The notes below the pieces were generated by a model that was given only the letters and a program-made list of their open reading frames with translations, searched no databases and had not been told where the DNA came from. Positions 17,449-27,046 of a DNA stretch of 64,000 bases are shown in pieces (position 1 is the stretch's first letter; each line of letters begins with the position of its first letter). The DNA is from Sphingobacterium deserti (GTDB taxonomy: Bacteria > Bacteroidota > Bacteroidia > Sphingobacteriales > Sphingobacteriaceae). Both the position numbers and the translations under genes were made by a program. The DNA lies in the NCBI RefSeq assembly GCF_000757725.1, contig NZ_JJMU01000028.1, forward strand, positions 34,049 through 98,048, read 5' to 3'.

Positions 17449-18707
17449 GCGCAATACTGATTTGGATTTATGTACTATTGAATTTATTTTTCATAGTTCG
17501 CTATTTCAGGCTAAAGAATGGCACTTTTCAGGCACCTTTTTTAATGGCTGGTGTCTCGTTGGGTGTATTGTTGCCGCAGCTCACTACGTATTATTTGAGC
17601 CCAGTGTATGACAACGAACTCCTATATCTTTTGCTGTTCGTCATGATAACGGGTAACGCGTCTTTCGCTTACGGGTTTGAACGTGGAAAATCCAAGGCAA
17701 TCCCCAAATCCATCACGACGCTCAATATGGGGGACACGCTAGTTTACCTGAACCTGTTTTTTGCCGTCTTAGGCTGTCTCAGTGTTTTGATATACAGGAA
17801 TGATGATTCCGATTTTGTTATCGGAGCGTTTCTAAAAGCGTTTGCGCAATTCAGCTTTTTTACCTCCTTAATTCTCGTCGTTTATTATAAACGCAATACC
17901 TTCGTATACTTAGCGTTGATACTATCCTTTGCTACTATCTTTAACTTTGCTTTTTTGGTTAAGGGCTCTCGGTCAGATTCATTACTGTTAGGCCTTGCGA
18001 TTCTCTTCTTCCTGAATTTCTATAAAGCTTTTAACAAAAAGGTGAAATACTTCACCCTAGGCATGTTTCTTTTCGGCGCTGTGTTTAGTGCAAGTATCAC
18101 GATGATTCGGAACTATATCAAAGATGGCGAAGCGTTCGGCGATTCTTTTTATGAAAACTTTACCGAATCCTTTTCCGAGGATGGTACAGAGCAAACTTTG
18201 GGGATGGATATCGCCAATGCTGCAAAAGGTATAGCTTACTGCTGGGAAAACATGGAATATGACTATGGTTTGCAACTTTGGAATGGTTTCGTTTATAACT
18301 TTGTCCCAAAAAGGTTGGTTGGTGAGGAGATAAAAAACGCGCTGACCTATGAAAACGGTTATACACAGAAGCTCCCTACCTGGACACATGGTGTGACCAC
18401 CATGACCGGATATGCTTCTGCCTTCGCCTCCTTTTCCGTCTTCTCGTTTTTATTCTTTTTCGCCGTCGGATATATATATGGATGGATATGGAAGTATTCG
18501 GCCTATTCGACCTATTACCTCTTGTTGTATTTTTGGCAAGTCACCTGGTTGCACGCGTTCTTTTCGCACGGTATGCAATTATTCTTTGGCCGTTTAGAAA
18601 GCTTTTTCATCTTCCTGTTCCCTATTTTGATCATATTCGGATGTTTGCGACAGCGTAAAATGGTTGCCAAAAAATCTGCAAGGAGTTTACAGTTAACTAC
18701 ACAATAA
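17445..18707 (+). CDS. wzy: Wzy-type repeat-unit polymerase
   Basis: Integral membrane polymerase that joins repeat units in the periplasm. 420 residues with about 10-12 predicted helices and a large hydrophilic loop (about residues 215-310, containing EDGTEQTLGMDIANA and NFVPKRLVGEE) as is usual for Wzy. Sequence conservation in this family is poor, so the call rests on topology, size and location between glycosyltransferases. The ATG overlaps the previous stop (ATGA). Confidence 0.8.
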   Translation: MSAILIWIYVLLNLFFIVRYFRLKNGTFQAPFLMAGVSLGVLLPQLTTYYLSPVYDNELLYLLLFVMITGNASFAYGFERGKSKAIPKSITTLNMGDTLVYLNLFFAVLGCLSVLIYRNDDSDFVIGAFLKAFAQFSFFTSLILVVYYKRNTFVYLALILSFATIFNFAFLVKGSRSDSLLLGLAILFFLNFYKAFNKKVKYFTLGMFLFGAVFSASITMIRNYIKDGEAFGDSFYENFTESFSEDGTEQTLGMDIANAAKGIAYCWENMEYDYGLQLWNGFVYNFVPKRLVGEEIKNALTYENGYTQKLPTWTHGVTTMTGYASAFASFSVFSFLFFFAVGYIYGWIWKYSAYSTYYLLLYFWQVTWLHAFFSHGMQLFFGRLESFFIFLFPILIIFGCLRQRKMVAKKSARSLQLTTQ

Positions 18708-18767
18708 GATGAACGTAACGTCTGTATATCGCCCCTATTCATTTTCACACATTCTTTTGTCGTCGCT

Positions 18768-19850
18768 ATGCAAATAACCGGATATTTAAGCAACAAACTA
18801 AAGATATTTTCCTTTGTAGCGACCTTATTGGTCCTGTATATACATTCCGGATTTCATCAGAAGGAAATACAGGGGATGGATATTAATTTTTACGTTCAAA
18901 CCATCATCAGTGGTAAAATTGGAAGAATGGCTGTTCCGTTCTTCTTTGTGACATCTGGATTTCTCTTCTTTTTAAAGGTTAACGAGCACATAGCTGCCGT
19001 CTTTATGAATCAAAGGAAACGGGTCCAATCACTGCTTTTACCCTATGTTTTCGCATGTATATTCTTTGTTTTAACCTATTCACTTGCCCTCGTTCCCGCG
19101 CTCTCTAAGTTCTTTAATGGCGCGCCAGATTATTTGGCAGATGACTTCAATGTGCTTAGGTTTCTTAGAAGCGTATTTTGGATGAATGAGGGACGAGACT
19201 CACCACTCGCATTTCAATTATGGTATCTCCGAGATTTGATATTGCTGGTTTTCATTTCCCCCATTATCTACCTACTATTGCGATACTTGGGCTGGTTTAT
19301 AATTCCTCTTTTAGGTTTTCTACTTTTTAAAGAGACTCATTTACCCTATCTGCCACAAAGTATCTCTACGTCATTCCTATGGTTTACATTTGGCGGATTA
19401 ATAGGATTTAAAAAAATTAATATCAACTACTTCCGTACATCCTGGTCTTGGCTCATTATGTTTTTATTTCTAGCCATCGGCGTTGTTGAACTTTGCTATC
19501 CCACAGTCATGCTTCAACCATTCTACAGCGATAATGTGGTGATTTTACTGGGGATCATTGGCTGTTGGTTGTTTTATGACTATGTAAACCAGCATCAAGA
19601 CGTGCCAGCGGGGCAGTCCCTGATTCTGCGTGCAACTGCTTTTACATTTTTTGTGTATCTGTATCATGAGCCCACCATTAATATTGTACGAAAACTAATT
19701 GTGATTGGAGTTGGGAAAACATCATTTGGCTATCTACTCTCTTACTTACTCTCTCCACTCTTGTTTTATCTTCTCGCAGCCATAGTTGCCATTTACTTAA
19801 TAAAGATTGTCCCTGCTTTCTATAGGTTGCTAACAGGGGGGCGCATTTAA
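18768..19850 (+). CDS. Acyltransferase 3 family membrane protein
   Basis: Membrane O-acyltransferase that decorates polysaccharides, usually with acetyl or succinyl groups. 360 residues, about ten membrane helices. The family signature is visible near the start: VLYIHSGFH (catalytic-type His) followed by RMAVPFFFVTSGFLFF. A later RDLILLVFISPI segment fits the family. It begins 60 bases after wzy in the same direction and is followed after six bases by a GT4 gene. Confidence 0.88.
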   Translation: MQITGYLSNKLKIFSFVATLLVLYIHSGFHQKEIQGMDINFYVQTIISGKIGRMAVPFFFVTSGFLFFLKVNEHIAAVFMNQRKRVQSLLLPYVFACIFFVLTYSLALVPALSKFFNGAPDYLADDFNVLRFLRSVFWMNEGRDSPLAFQLWYLRDLILLVFISPIIYLLLRYLGWFIIPLLGFLLFKETHLPYLPQSISTSFLWFTFGGLIGFKKININYFRTSWSWLIMFLFLAIGVVELCYPTVMLQPFYSDNVVILLGIIGCWLFYDYVNQHQDVPAGQSLILRATAFTFFVYLYHEPTINIVRKLIVIGVGKTSFGYLLSYLLSPLLFYLLAAIVAIYLIKIVPAFYRLLTGGRI

Positions 19851-19856
19851 ATCGTT

Positions 19857-21005
19857 ATGAAAGACCGTATTAAAGTATCGCTATTAACATCTTCCGTCTC
19901 ACGAAATGCCGGTGGTCTTTTTGACGCCTTAAAGGATATGTGCCTGGTGTTAAGAAATACAATAGATATTACTATTTTTTCCTACCGCGACGAACATACG
20001 GAAAGCGATATCCATCAGTGGGAAGGCATTCCGATCAAGCTTTTCGAAAGCAAAAATTTCTTCCAATATTCTGCTGAACTTAAGCAAGCTATCCTTTTGG
20101 ACAATGCGGATGTATTGCATGTCCATGGTTTGTGGCGATATCCACATGCATTTATATCCACTTGGAAAAAGCAAACCGGAAAGCCCGTCGTTGTCACGCC
20201 GCATGGCATGTTAGATCCCTATATTTTACAAAACCAGGGAACTATAAAAAGGGTGTTGGGTGACTTGTTATTCGCCAAAAAGGCATTTCGAAATAGCGAT
20301 TATTTTCAGGCATTATCGCAAAAAGAATGGGAAGACATTCGGGCCTATGGATTAAAGCAGCCTATAACAAAAATACCGAACGGCATAAACTTACCCACTG
20401 CGGCGGATGCGCTGGCTCGGCCAGACGGACGAAAAAGCCTGCTTTTCTTGGCACGTTTACATCCCAAAAAAGGAGTGGATCTGTTGATCGAGGCTATTGC
20501 GAAGATAAGGAAAACACATCCGGATTTGCTTCATAATTGGGTGCTAGATATAGTAGGTTGGGCGCAGGAAAATTTCGATGAAAAGCTTAAAGAACTCGTG
20601 AAAAAATATGAGCTCAATGATCTTGTTGTTTTCCACGGCGGTCTTTTTGATGAAGAGAAAAAGCAGATGTATAAGCAAGCATCCGGGTATATTCTTCCTT
20701 CCCACGGAGAAGGTTTGCCGATGACGATTTTAGAAGCTTGGGCCTATCAGCTTCCAGTTTTGATGACGCCCATGTGTAATTTGCCGGAAGGATTTGAAAG
20801 CAAAGCGGCGTTGAAAATTGATACCGATGTAGACGCGATCGCCTCGGGTTTATCCACATTTTTCGCTATGTCAGCGGAAGAGCGGGAAGCGATGGGACAG
20901 CGGGGCTATCAGCTGGTTAAAGAACATTTCACATGGGAAAGTTCTGCAAAAAAGCTGCAGGATCTTTATGAAACTATCGTGAATTCCAATGATAAAAAGA
21001 TTTGA
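19857..21005 (+). CDS. Glycosyltransferase family 4
   Basis: Cytosolic or peripheral GT-B glycosyltransferase. 382 residues. N-terminal acceptor domain with SSVSRNAGGLFDAL and DVLHVHGLWRYPH. C-terminal donor domain with SLLFLARLHPKKGVDLLIEA and SHGEGLPMTILEAWAYQLPVLMT (EX7E). Relatives with LHVHGLW are often fucosyl- or mannosyltransferases acting in colanic acid-like assembly, but the linkage is not determined. Spacing is six bases before it and three after. Confidence 0.9.
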   Translation: MKDRIKVSLLTSSVSRNAGGLFDALKDMCLVLRNTIDITIFSYRDEHTESDIHQWEGIPIKLFESKNFFQYSAELKQAILLDNADVLHVHGLWRYPHAFISTWKKQTGKPVVVTPHGMLDPYILQNQGTIKRVLGDLLFAKKAFRNSDYFQALSQKEWEDIRAYGLKQPITKIPNGINLPTAADALARPDGRKSLLFLARLHPKKGVDLLIEAIAKIRKTHPDLLHNWVLDIVGWAQENFDEKLKELVKKYELNDLVVFHGGLFDEEKKQMYKQASGYILPSHGEGLPMTILEAWAYQLPVLMTPMCNLPEGFESKAALKIDTDVDAIASGLSTFFAMSAEEREAMGQRGYQLVKEHFTWESSAKKLQDLYETIVNSNDKKI

Positions 21006-21008
21006 GAT

Positions 21009-21566
21009 ATGAGTGAATTGGACATCAAAGCAAATCGAAAAGATTTAAAGTATTCTAAATGGGTGTATGTGAAACGAATATTATGGAGCTTCGCTAAGCC
21101 TTTCTTTAGGTATTCACCACGGATAGCTTTTGGGTACCGCAACTTTATATTGCGTCTATTTGGTGCAAAGATCGGCAAACAGGTACATATCTATGCGTCT
21201 GCAAGCATTACGTTCCCCTGGAACCTGACGGTTGGTGACTGGAGTGCGATTGGTGAGCATGCATTTATATACAATCTCGGCCCAGTGACACTAGGGGAGA
21301 AGGTAACCATCAGTCATATGGCGCATGTATGCGCAGGAACGCACGATTACACAGACCCTGCTTTACCGCTTATTCGGCCAGCTATAATAATTGAAGACCA
21401 AGTCTGGGTATGCGCAGCCGCATTCATCGGGCCGGGGGTTACAGTAGCAGAAGGTTGTATTGTCGGAGCTTCGGCGGTGCTGACTAAAAATACAGAAAAA
21501 TGGGGCATATACGCCGGCAATCCGGCAAAGTTCATTAAACTCAGAGTTTTAAAACATGGTTCATGA
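21009..21566 (+). CDS. wcaF: WcaF-like O-acetyltransferase (hexapeptide repeat)
   Basis: Left-handed beta-helix acetyltransferase using acetyl-CoA to O-acetylate a sugar of the repeat unit. 185 residues. A short basic N-terminal helix is followed by hexapeptide repeats (IGKQVHIYASASITFPWNL..., VTISHMAHVCAGTHDYTD), the presumed catalytic His in GTHDY, and the GYP-like end IYAGNPAKFIKLR. Size and order match WcaF-type enzymes. The last eleven bases overlap the next GT2 gene. Confidence 0.85.
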   Translation: MSELDIKANRKDLKYSKWVYVKRILWSFAKPFFRYSPRIAFGYRNFILRLFGAKIGKQVHIYASASITFPWNLTVGDWSAIGEHAFIYNLGPVTLGEKVTISHMAHVCAGTHDYTDPALPLIRPAIIIEDQVWVCAAAFIGPGVTVAEGCIVGASAVLTKNTEKWGIYAGNPAKFIKLRVLKHGS

Positions 21567-22470
21567 TCAGATAACCACCATTATATTAACATATAATGAA
21601 GAGAAGCATATTCAACGTTGTATTGAAAATGCCAAGCGATTTTCGGGGACTATTTTTTTGGTCGACTCCTTTTCCAGCGATAAGACCAAAGAGATAGCAG
21701 AATCTATGGGCGCTGTCGTGTACCAAAATAAATGGGAAAATAATTATGCAAGGCAGTTGAATTGGGGTTTAGATAACCTGCCTATAAAAACGCCCTGGGT
21801 TTTTCGGTTAGATGCGGATGAATACCTATCGGATGCACTCATCGAAGAAATTCATGAAAAATTTCCAGCAATGCCGGATACCATTTCAGGCGTCGTGATG
21901 GAAAGAAAGATGATCTTCCTAGGGAAAGTCATCAATCGCGGTAATGTGCAATGGAATATGTTGCGCTTATTTAAGTATGGTAAAGGGGTTTGTGAAGAGC
22001 GTTGGATGGATGAACACATCGTGTTGACAGAAGGAACCTCGGTTCAATGGAAGAATTGTTTTTACGATGATAATTTGAATCCCTTGGGCTGGTGGATCGC
22101 CAAACATAACGGATATAGCATTCGCGAAGCGGTCGATCTTTTGAATATAGAATTGAACTTCCTGCCGGAAAACAATTCGCACCTGTCCGCAGAGATGTCC
22201 AAAGACGCCGAGGACAAACGGTTAAAAAAGGAGAGGTATGCGCGTATGCCTTTGTTCTGGCGAAGTTTTACCTACTTCATGTACCGCTATTTCTTCAAAC
22301 TTGGCTTTTTAGAGGGAAAGGAAGGATTTCTATGGCATTCCATGCAGGGACTGTGGTATCGCAGCCTTGTTGATGCCAAAGTATATGAGGTAAAAAAGCA
22401 TTGCGGCGACAATCCCCTTAAGATCAAAAAATTTGTAAAAGAAAACTATAATATAGATTTAGGTAATTAG
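21556..22470 (+). CDS. Glycosyltransferase family 2 (WaaE/KdtX-like), first of a tandem pair
   Basis: Inverting GT-A glycosyltransferase. 304 residues. Starts with TTIILTYNEEKHIQRC, the nucleotide-binding strand, has FLVDSFSSDKT, and the metal-binding DXD region as FRLDADEYLSD. The second half (WNMLRLFKYGKG, DEHIVLTEG, HNGYSIREAVDLL) is the WaaE/KdtX-type C-terminal part. It overlaps wcaF by eleven bases. The following gene at 22560 is a close paralogue. Confidence 0.9.
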   Translation: MVHDQITTIILTYNEEKHIQRCIENAKRFSGTIFLVDSFSSDKTKEIAESMGAVVYQNKWENNYARQLNWGLDNLPIKTPWVFRLDADEYLSDALIEEIHEKFPAMPDTISGVVMERKMIFLGKVINRGNVQWNMLRLFKYGKGVCEERWMDEHIVLTEGTSVQWKNCFYDDNLNPLGWWIAKHNGYSIREAVDLLNIELNFLPENNSHLSAEMSKDAEDKRLKKERYARMPLFWRSFTYFMYRYFFKLGFLEGKEGFLWHSMQGLWYRSLVDAKVYEVKKHCGDNPLKIKKFVKENYNIDLGN

Positions 22471-22559
22471 CCTTTTTTATTAAAGAGCATTTACTGAAGG
22501 CAAAATGATAGACAAGTAAAGAAGCGGAAATCCTATTTTATTTAAACAAAAGTTTAAAA

Positions 22560-23465
22560 ATGAAAAATGTTAATATAGCTACGATCATCTTGACCTATAA
22601 CGAAGAAAAGCATATTCAACGTTGCGTACAGAATGCACGGCGCTTTTCAAAACAAGTTTTTTTGGTGGACTCTTTTTCCACCGATAGAACGAAAGAAATC
22701 GCTGAGTCTTTAGGCGCTATTGTGTATCAAAATAAATGGGAAAACAACCATGCAAAACAATTTAATTGGGGGCTGGAAAATCTTCCGATCGCCACGGAGT
22801 GGGTGTTTAGATTAGATGCAGATGAATATTTATCTGATGCGCTGATCGATGAAATCCATACGAAGTTCCCCACTGTTTCCCCAGAGGTATGCGGAATCGT
22901 TATGGAACGTAAAATGATCTTTTTGGGGAGAAAGATCAACAGGGGAAATGTCCAATGGAATATGCTACGGCTGTTCCGGTATGGCAAAGGCTTTTGCGAA
23001 AATCGCTGGATGGACGAACATATCGTATTAACAGAAGGCCAATCCGTGCAATGGGAACACTGCTTCTACGATGACAACTTGAATCCGCTAGGGTGGTGGA
23101 TCACAAAGCATAATAATTATAGCATAAAGGAAGCCGTGGAGCTCCTAAATTTTGAATTCGATCTTGTTCGTCACGAGAAAAGCTTCGGCATGCTTTCTAA
23201 AGATGCGGACGAAAAGCGAGCGAAGAAGGAGAAATATGCTAAGATGCCCCTTTTTTGGCGCAGCTTCATATATTTTATTTTCCGCTACATCTTCAAATTA
23301 GGATTTTTAGAAGGCAAGGAAGGCTTTTTGTGGCACTTTTTACAAGGCTGGTGGTACCGCACTTTGGTCGACGCTAAAGTTTATGAAATAAAAAAACAGT
23401 GCGGCAACGACTCCACAAAAATTAAACAATTTATTAAAGACAATTACCAAATAGATTTGAGCTAG
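22560..23465 (+). CDS. Glycosyltransferase family 2 (WaaE/KdtX-like), second of a tandem pair
   Basis: 301 residues, collinear with the gene at 21556 across the whole length. It shares TIILTYNEEKHIQRC, LGAIVYQNKWENN, FRLDADEYLSDALIDEIH and the C-terminal LEGKEGFLWH block. The most divergent part is the stretch after HNNYSIKEAVELL (ENNSHLSAEM in the first copy versus HEKSFGMLSK here). A recent tandem duplication followed by acceptor-specificity change is likely (inference). It starts 89 bases after its paralogue; that gap shows no structure of note. Confidence 0.9.
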   Translation: MKNVNIATIILTYNEEKHIQRCVQNARRFSKQVFLVDSFSTDRTKEIAESLGAIVYQNKWENNHAKQFNWGLENLPIATEWVFRLDADEYLSDALIDEIHTKFPTVSPEVCGIVMERKMIFLGRKINRGNVQWNMLRLFRYGKGFCENRWMDEHIVLTEGQSVQWEHCFYDDNLNPLGWWITKHNNYSIKEAVELLNFEFDLVRHEKSFGMLSKDADEKRAKKEKYAKMPLFWRSFIYFIFRYIFKLGFLEGKEGFLWHFLQGWWYRTLVDAKVYEIKKQCGNDSTKIKQFIKDNYQIDLS

Positions 23466-23473
23466 CGAAGCGT

Positions 23474-24712
23474 ATGAGGATTTTAATTCACGGCATTAAT
23501 TATGCGCCGGAACTGACCGGTATTGGTAAATATACAGGCGAGATGGCCGAATGGCTAGCAGCTCAGGGGCATGATGTGCATGTGCTTACGGCATTACCCT
23601 ACTATCCCGAATGGGAAATTCATCCCGACTATAAAAATAGGGGCTGGTTTACGGAAAATCGTAATGGTGTGAACGTGCATCGGATGCCCCTTTACGTGCC
23701 AAAAGAAGTCACATCGCTTAAGCGTATTTTGCATGAGTTTTCTTTCCTCGCATCGACAATTCCTTTCTGGATCAAGGCACTATTCTCCAAAAAATTTGAT
23801 GTGCTGTTTTGTATTGCCCCGCCTTTCCATTTGTCTTCATTTCCGTGGTTGTACAAAAGTCTCCGGAAAACGGTTTGGATAAACCATATCCAGGATCTGC
23901 AAGTAGACGCTGCAAAAGACTTGGGGATGATCAAAAACAAAACATTCCTCGATATTATGTTTGGGCTAGAGCGATTCTTTTTAAAACGCGGCACCCGGGT
24001 ATCCACTATATCGGAAGGCATGCACAACAAAATCGTAAACAAAGGAATTACGCCAGATAAGATCTTGTTTTTTCCTAATTGGGTAGACAGTACGGTCGTT
24101 TTCCCACTCTCGCAGGAGCATTCTTTACGACGAGAAATGGGCTTCACCAGTAAAGATAAGATAGTCTTATACAGCGGAAATTTAGGTGAAAAACAAGGGT
24201 TGGACGCGATTATTCGGGCGGCAGCGACATTTAAAGATGACCACTCCATCAAATTTGTGATCTGCGGATCAGGCGGGGGGAAGGACAAGCTTGTGCAGCA
24301 AGCTGCGGAAAGTTTACTTTCCAACGTATTCTTTTTTCCATTGCAACCCTATGAGAAATTAGCAGCGCTATTGGCCATGGCAGATGTACATCTTGTGTTG
24401 CAAAAAGCGTCAGCAGCTGACTTGGTTATGCCAAGTAAGCTAACCGGCATATTGGCTGCTGGAGGTTGCGCCCTCATTACTGCAACCGAAGGCACCACCC
24501 TCTACGATGTGGTACATCAATTTCAGATGGGCATATTGGTACAACCCGAGCAAGATCAGGCCTTGCAGGATGGGATCCGTATCGCTCTCTTTAACGATAC
24601 TGCAATGTATAGGCAAAATGCTCGCAACTATGCACAGCAATATTTAGAAAAAGAGCAGATCCTGCGAAATTTTGAGCAGGATGCAAATAGGTTAGCCTTT
24701 TATCAAAAATGA
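23474..24712 (+). CDS. wcaI: WcaI-type glycosyltransferase (GT4)
   Basis: 412 residues. N-terminus MRILIHGINYAPELTGIGKYTGEMAEWL and the following GHDVHVLTALPYYPEW are characteristic of the colanic acid glycosyltransferase WcaI (in E. coli proposed to add fucose to the lipid-linked sugar). Donor domain with VLYSGNLGEKQGLDAI and a weak EX7E-like PSKLTGILAAGGCALIT. Starts eight bases after the GT2 gene. In this cluster GDP-L-fucose is made by gmd and fcl, so a fucosyl donor is plausible. Confidence 0.88.
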   Translation: MRILIHGINYAPELTGIGKYTGEMAEWLAAQGHDVHVLTALPYYPEWEIHPDYKNRGWFTENRNGVNVHRMPLYVPKEVTSLKRILHEFSFLASTIPFWIKALFSKKFDVLFCIAPPFHLSSFPWLYKSLRKTVWINHIQDLQVDAAKDLGMIKNKTFLDIMFGLERFFLKRGTRVSTISEGMHNKIVNKGITPDKILFFPNWVDSTVVFPLSQEHSLRREMGFTSKDKIVLYSGNLGEKQGLDAIIRAAATFKDDHSIKFVICGSGGGKDKLVQQAAESLLSNVFFFPLQPYEKLAALLAMADVHLVLQKASAADLVMPSKLTGILAAGGCALITATEGTTLYDVVHQFQMGILVQPEQDQALQDGIRIALFNDTAMYRQNARNYAQQYLEKEQILRNFEQDANRLAFYQK

Positions 24713-24821
24713 CAAGTGATCGATAAGACGCTAGCGAAGACATCTATACGACATTCGGATATTCCGTATGCATGTAAAAAACAAACCGAGCGTAAACGGC
24801 GCATGAAATAATAGTATATAT

Positions 24822-26255
24822 ATGAGAAATATAGCATTATCCATTCTATTGATGTTTAGTTTAACGACTGCGATCGCCCAGGAAAGCTTTTCAGACTCCT
24901 TGCGTGTTGAAGTGGGTACACAGGTGCAGGTCGCGTCGAAGGGTTTTCAGCCGTTGTGGGCTAAAGCGAATAGATTTGGTCTGGCGAGTAATGAACAATA
25001 CGACCAAGTAACTTGGCTGGAGGCGTCCAACAAGCACCGTTTAGGTACAATGCGTTTATTCAGCGATACCGCATCAGCCGTAACACTCAGTTATGGTGCT
25101 ACACTTTTTAATGCGGAACACTACCGCCGCACCGTCCTCCAACAGGGATATGTGCAGTTAAAATACAAGGAATGGTTTATCCGCGGCGGCCGGCATCGTG
25201 ACCTTTGGGATGATTTAAATCCCGACCTGTCGATGGGGTCACTAGGAACCAGCGGTAATGCGCTTCCCATTCCTAAAATAACGATCGGCATTGACGATTT
25301 TGTTCGCGTGCCGTGGACAAAAGGCGTCCTGGAATTTAAAGGAATGCTCGGGCATGGATGGCTTGGCGACAACCGCTTTATGGATTCGTGGTTACATGAA
25401 AAATCCTTTTACGGTCGAATTAATTTCGGAAAATGGAAACCTTACGGTGGCGTGCAGCACTATACAGAATGGGGGGGGCGCCGGCCCGCAAATGGGATTT
25501 CCTTAGACCGTTCCTTTCGGGGCTTTTTGGATGTGTTGTTCGTAAGCGAATCTAATGACGGGAGTGTTCCCGATATTGGTATCAGGCCAAATCGGGCAGG
25601 AGATCAACGCGGCCTAGCTGAGTTAGGGTTTTATTTTGATAACGATAAAATCGCCCTTCATTTTTATAACCAAACACCTTTTGAAAGTGGTAAAGGTATT
25701 GATATTCGAAACATGGATCGATTGGCGGGTTTAAGATTAGACAATAAAAATCAACAACATTGGTTGCAATCCGTGGTGGTTGAATTTATTTATACCAAGC
25801 AGATGGAAGGATTTTCTGATGGTGAACGCCAAAGTTTATACAACAATGGGTCTTACAAGACGGGCTGGGAATATGAAGGAAAGGTGGTAGGCAATGCCTT
25901 GTTGACAAACCGCACCTATGCAAGTGATTATTTGCCTATTGAACCACTGGATTGGGTCAATGCCAACAATGAGAGTTCTAATATTATCAATAATAGGTTG
26001 GTGGGTGGAAATATTGCCGGACAGTTTAAATTGGCAGACAATTGGGCTTTCCGGGCAAAGGTTACGCCGGTAATGAATTATGGATCGCGCCAAATGCAGC
26101 GTTTGTACGGCGATGGGCAGTTTGAGTGCTATTCCCTTATGGAATTAAAACATAGCATCGGCCAATGGAAATTGGGCGCGACAGTCGCGGCAGATTTTGG
26201 TCAGCTCTACTCCAATGTTGGTGGGATATTAAGTGTAAAATATGCAATTTGGTAA
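24822..26255 (+). CDS. wzi: Capsule assembly outer-membrane protein, Wzi family
   Basis: Outer-membrane beta barrel that anchors capsule at the cell surface in proteobacterial Wzi. 477 residues with signal peptide MRNIALSILLMFSLTTAIAQ. Family features include the early segment PLWAKANRFGL, GYVQLKYKEWFIRGGRHRD, and repeated barrel strands such as PYGGVQHYTEWGGRRP. It ends in YAIW. It follows the last glycosyltransferase by 109 bases and its stop codon shares bases with the cmk start. Confidence 0.87.
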   Translation: MRNIALSILLMFSLTTAIAQESFSDSLRVEVGTQVQVASKGFQPLWAKANRFGLASNEQYDQVTWLEASNKHRLGTMRLFSDTASAVTLSYGATLFNAEHYRRTVLQQGYVQLKYKEWFIRGGRHRDLWDDLNPDLSMGSLGTSGNALPIPKITIGIDDFVRVPWTKGVLEFKGMLGHGWLGDNRFMDSWLHEKSFYGRINFGKWKPYGGVQHYTEWGGRRPANGISLDRSFRGFLDVLFVSESNDGSVPDIGIRPNRAGDQRGLAELGFYFDNDKIALHFYNQTPFESGKGIDIRNMDRLAGLRLDNKNQQHWLQSVVVEFIYTKQMEGFSDGERQSLYNNGSYKTGWEYEGKVVGNALLTNRTYASDYLPIEPLDWVNANNESSNIINNRLVGGNIAGQFKLADNWAFRAKVTPVMNYGSRQMQRLYGDGQFECYSLMELKHSIGQWKLGATVAADFGQLYSNVGGILSVKYAIW

Positions 26256-26962
26256 TGAAACAACATAACTTTATCATCGCTATAGATGGCTACTCCGCCT
26301 GCGGGAAAAGTACCGTCGCCAAATTATTGGCCAGCAAACTTAACTTTTTGTTTGTTGATAGCGGCGCCTTATATCGGGCTGTCACCCTTTTCTTTATAGA
26401 AAATAATGTGGAATCGGCAGATCCATATACAATTCAAGAATCGCTCAATAGGATTACGCTCGCGCAGACTGCTGATGGCCTAGAAACGCTGACCTTCTTA
26501 AATGAAAGAGATGTCTCATCTGTTATTCGGCAAATGGAAGTGTCTAATCGCGTAAGTAAGGTGAGTGCATTACGGGAAGTCCGCCAATTCATTGTAAATA
26601 AGCTTCAGGAAATCGGTCGTTCCCAGAATCTAATTATGGACGGTCGCGATATCGGCACCGTGGTCTTCCCGAACGCACATCTTAAAATTTTTATGGATGC
26701 TCGTCCAGAGGTTCGTGCCCGGCGCCGGTATGCGGAACTTTTGGCAAAAGGTGAGCACATTAGTCTATCCGAAATTATGGATAATTTGCTTTTACGCGAT
26801 CGCCAAGATACAACGCGAGAAGAAAGTCCTTTGGTTCAGGCACATGACGCTTATTATGTCGATACATCTGACTTGACAGAGGAAGAAGTGCTCGCTGTGA
26901 TTGCGACGAGGTATGGCGAAGTAGCACAGATTAGGGGAAATGCAATGAATAAGGCCGTATAA
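26255..26962 (+). CDS. cmk: Cytidylate kinase
   Basis: Phosphorylates CMP and dCMP with ATP. 235 residues from the ATG at 26255, which overlaps the wzi stop. P-loop IDGYSACGKST at 10-20, the substrate segment DSGALYRAVTLFF, MDGRDIGTVVFP, and the lid RARRRYAELLAKG with DRQDTTREESPL. Probably the housekeeping enzyme. Its coupling to wzi may be chance, but it would also recycle the CMP released by a CMP-sugar transferase (inference). The ORF extends upstream into wzi without a good start. Confidence 0.93.
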   Translation: MKQHNFIIAIDGYSACGKSTVAKLLASKLNFLFVDSGALYRAVTLFFIENNVESADPYTIQESLNRITLAQTADGLETLTFLNERDVSSVIRQMEVSNRVSKVSALREVRQFIVNKLQEIGRSQNLIMDGRDIGTVVFPNAHLKIFMDARPEVRARRRYAELLAKGEHISLSEIMDNLLLRDRQDTTREESPLVQAHDAYYVDTSDLTEEEVLAVIATRYGEVAQIRGNAMNKAV

Positions 26963-27046
26963 CATATCGCTTAGCAAACTATCTTAATTTTGTAAAATAT
27001 ACTTTTTTAATTTTTCCTGCGCCTAATCTTTGTTACTTTTAGACAA

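Noticed and set aside
23692..24324. 210-codon minus-strand frame
   Set aside because: Lies wholly antisense to wcaI, which has clear family motifs; composition is that of a shadow frame.
26165..26254. Upstream extension of cmk to 26165
   Set aside because: It overlaps the wzi coding sequence by 90 bases; family alignment supports the ATG at 26255.
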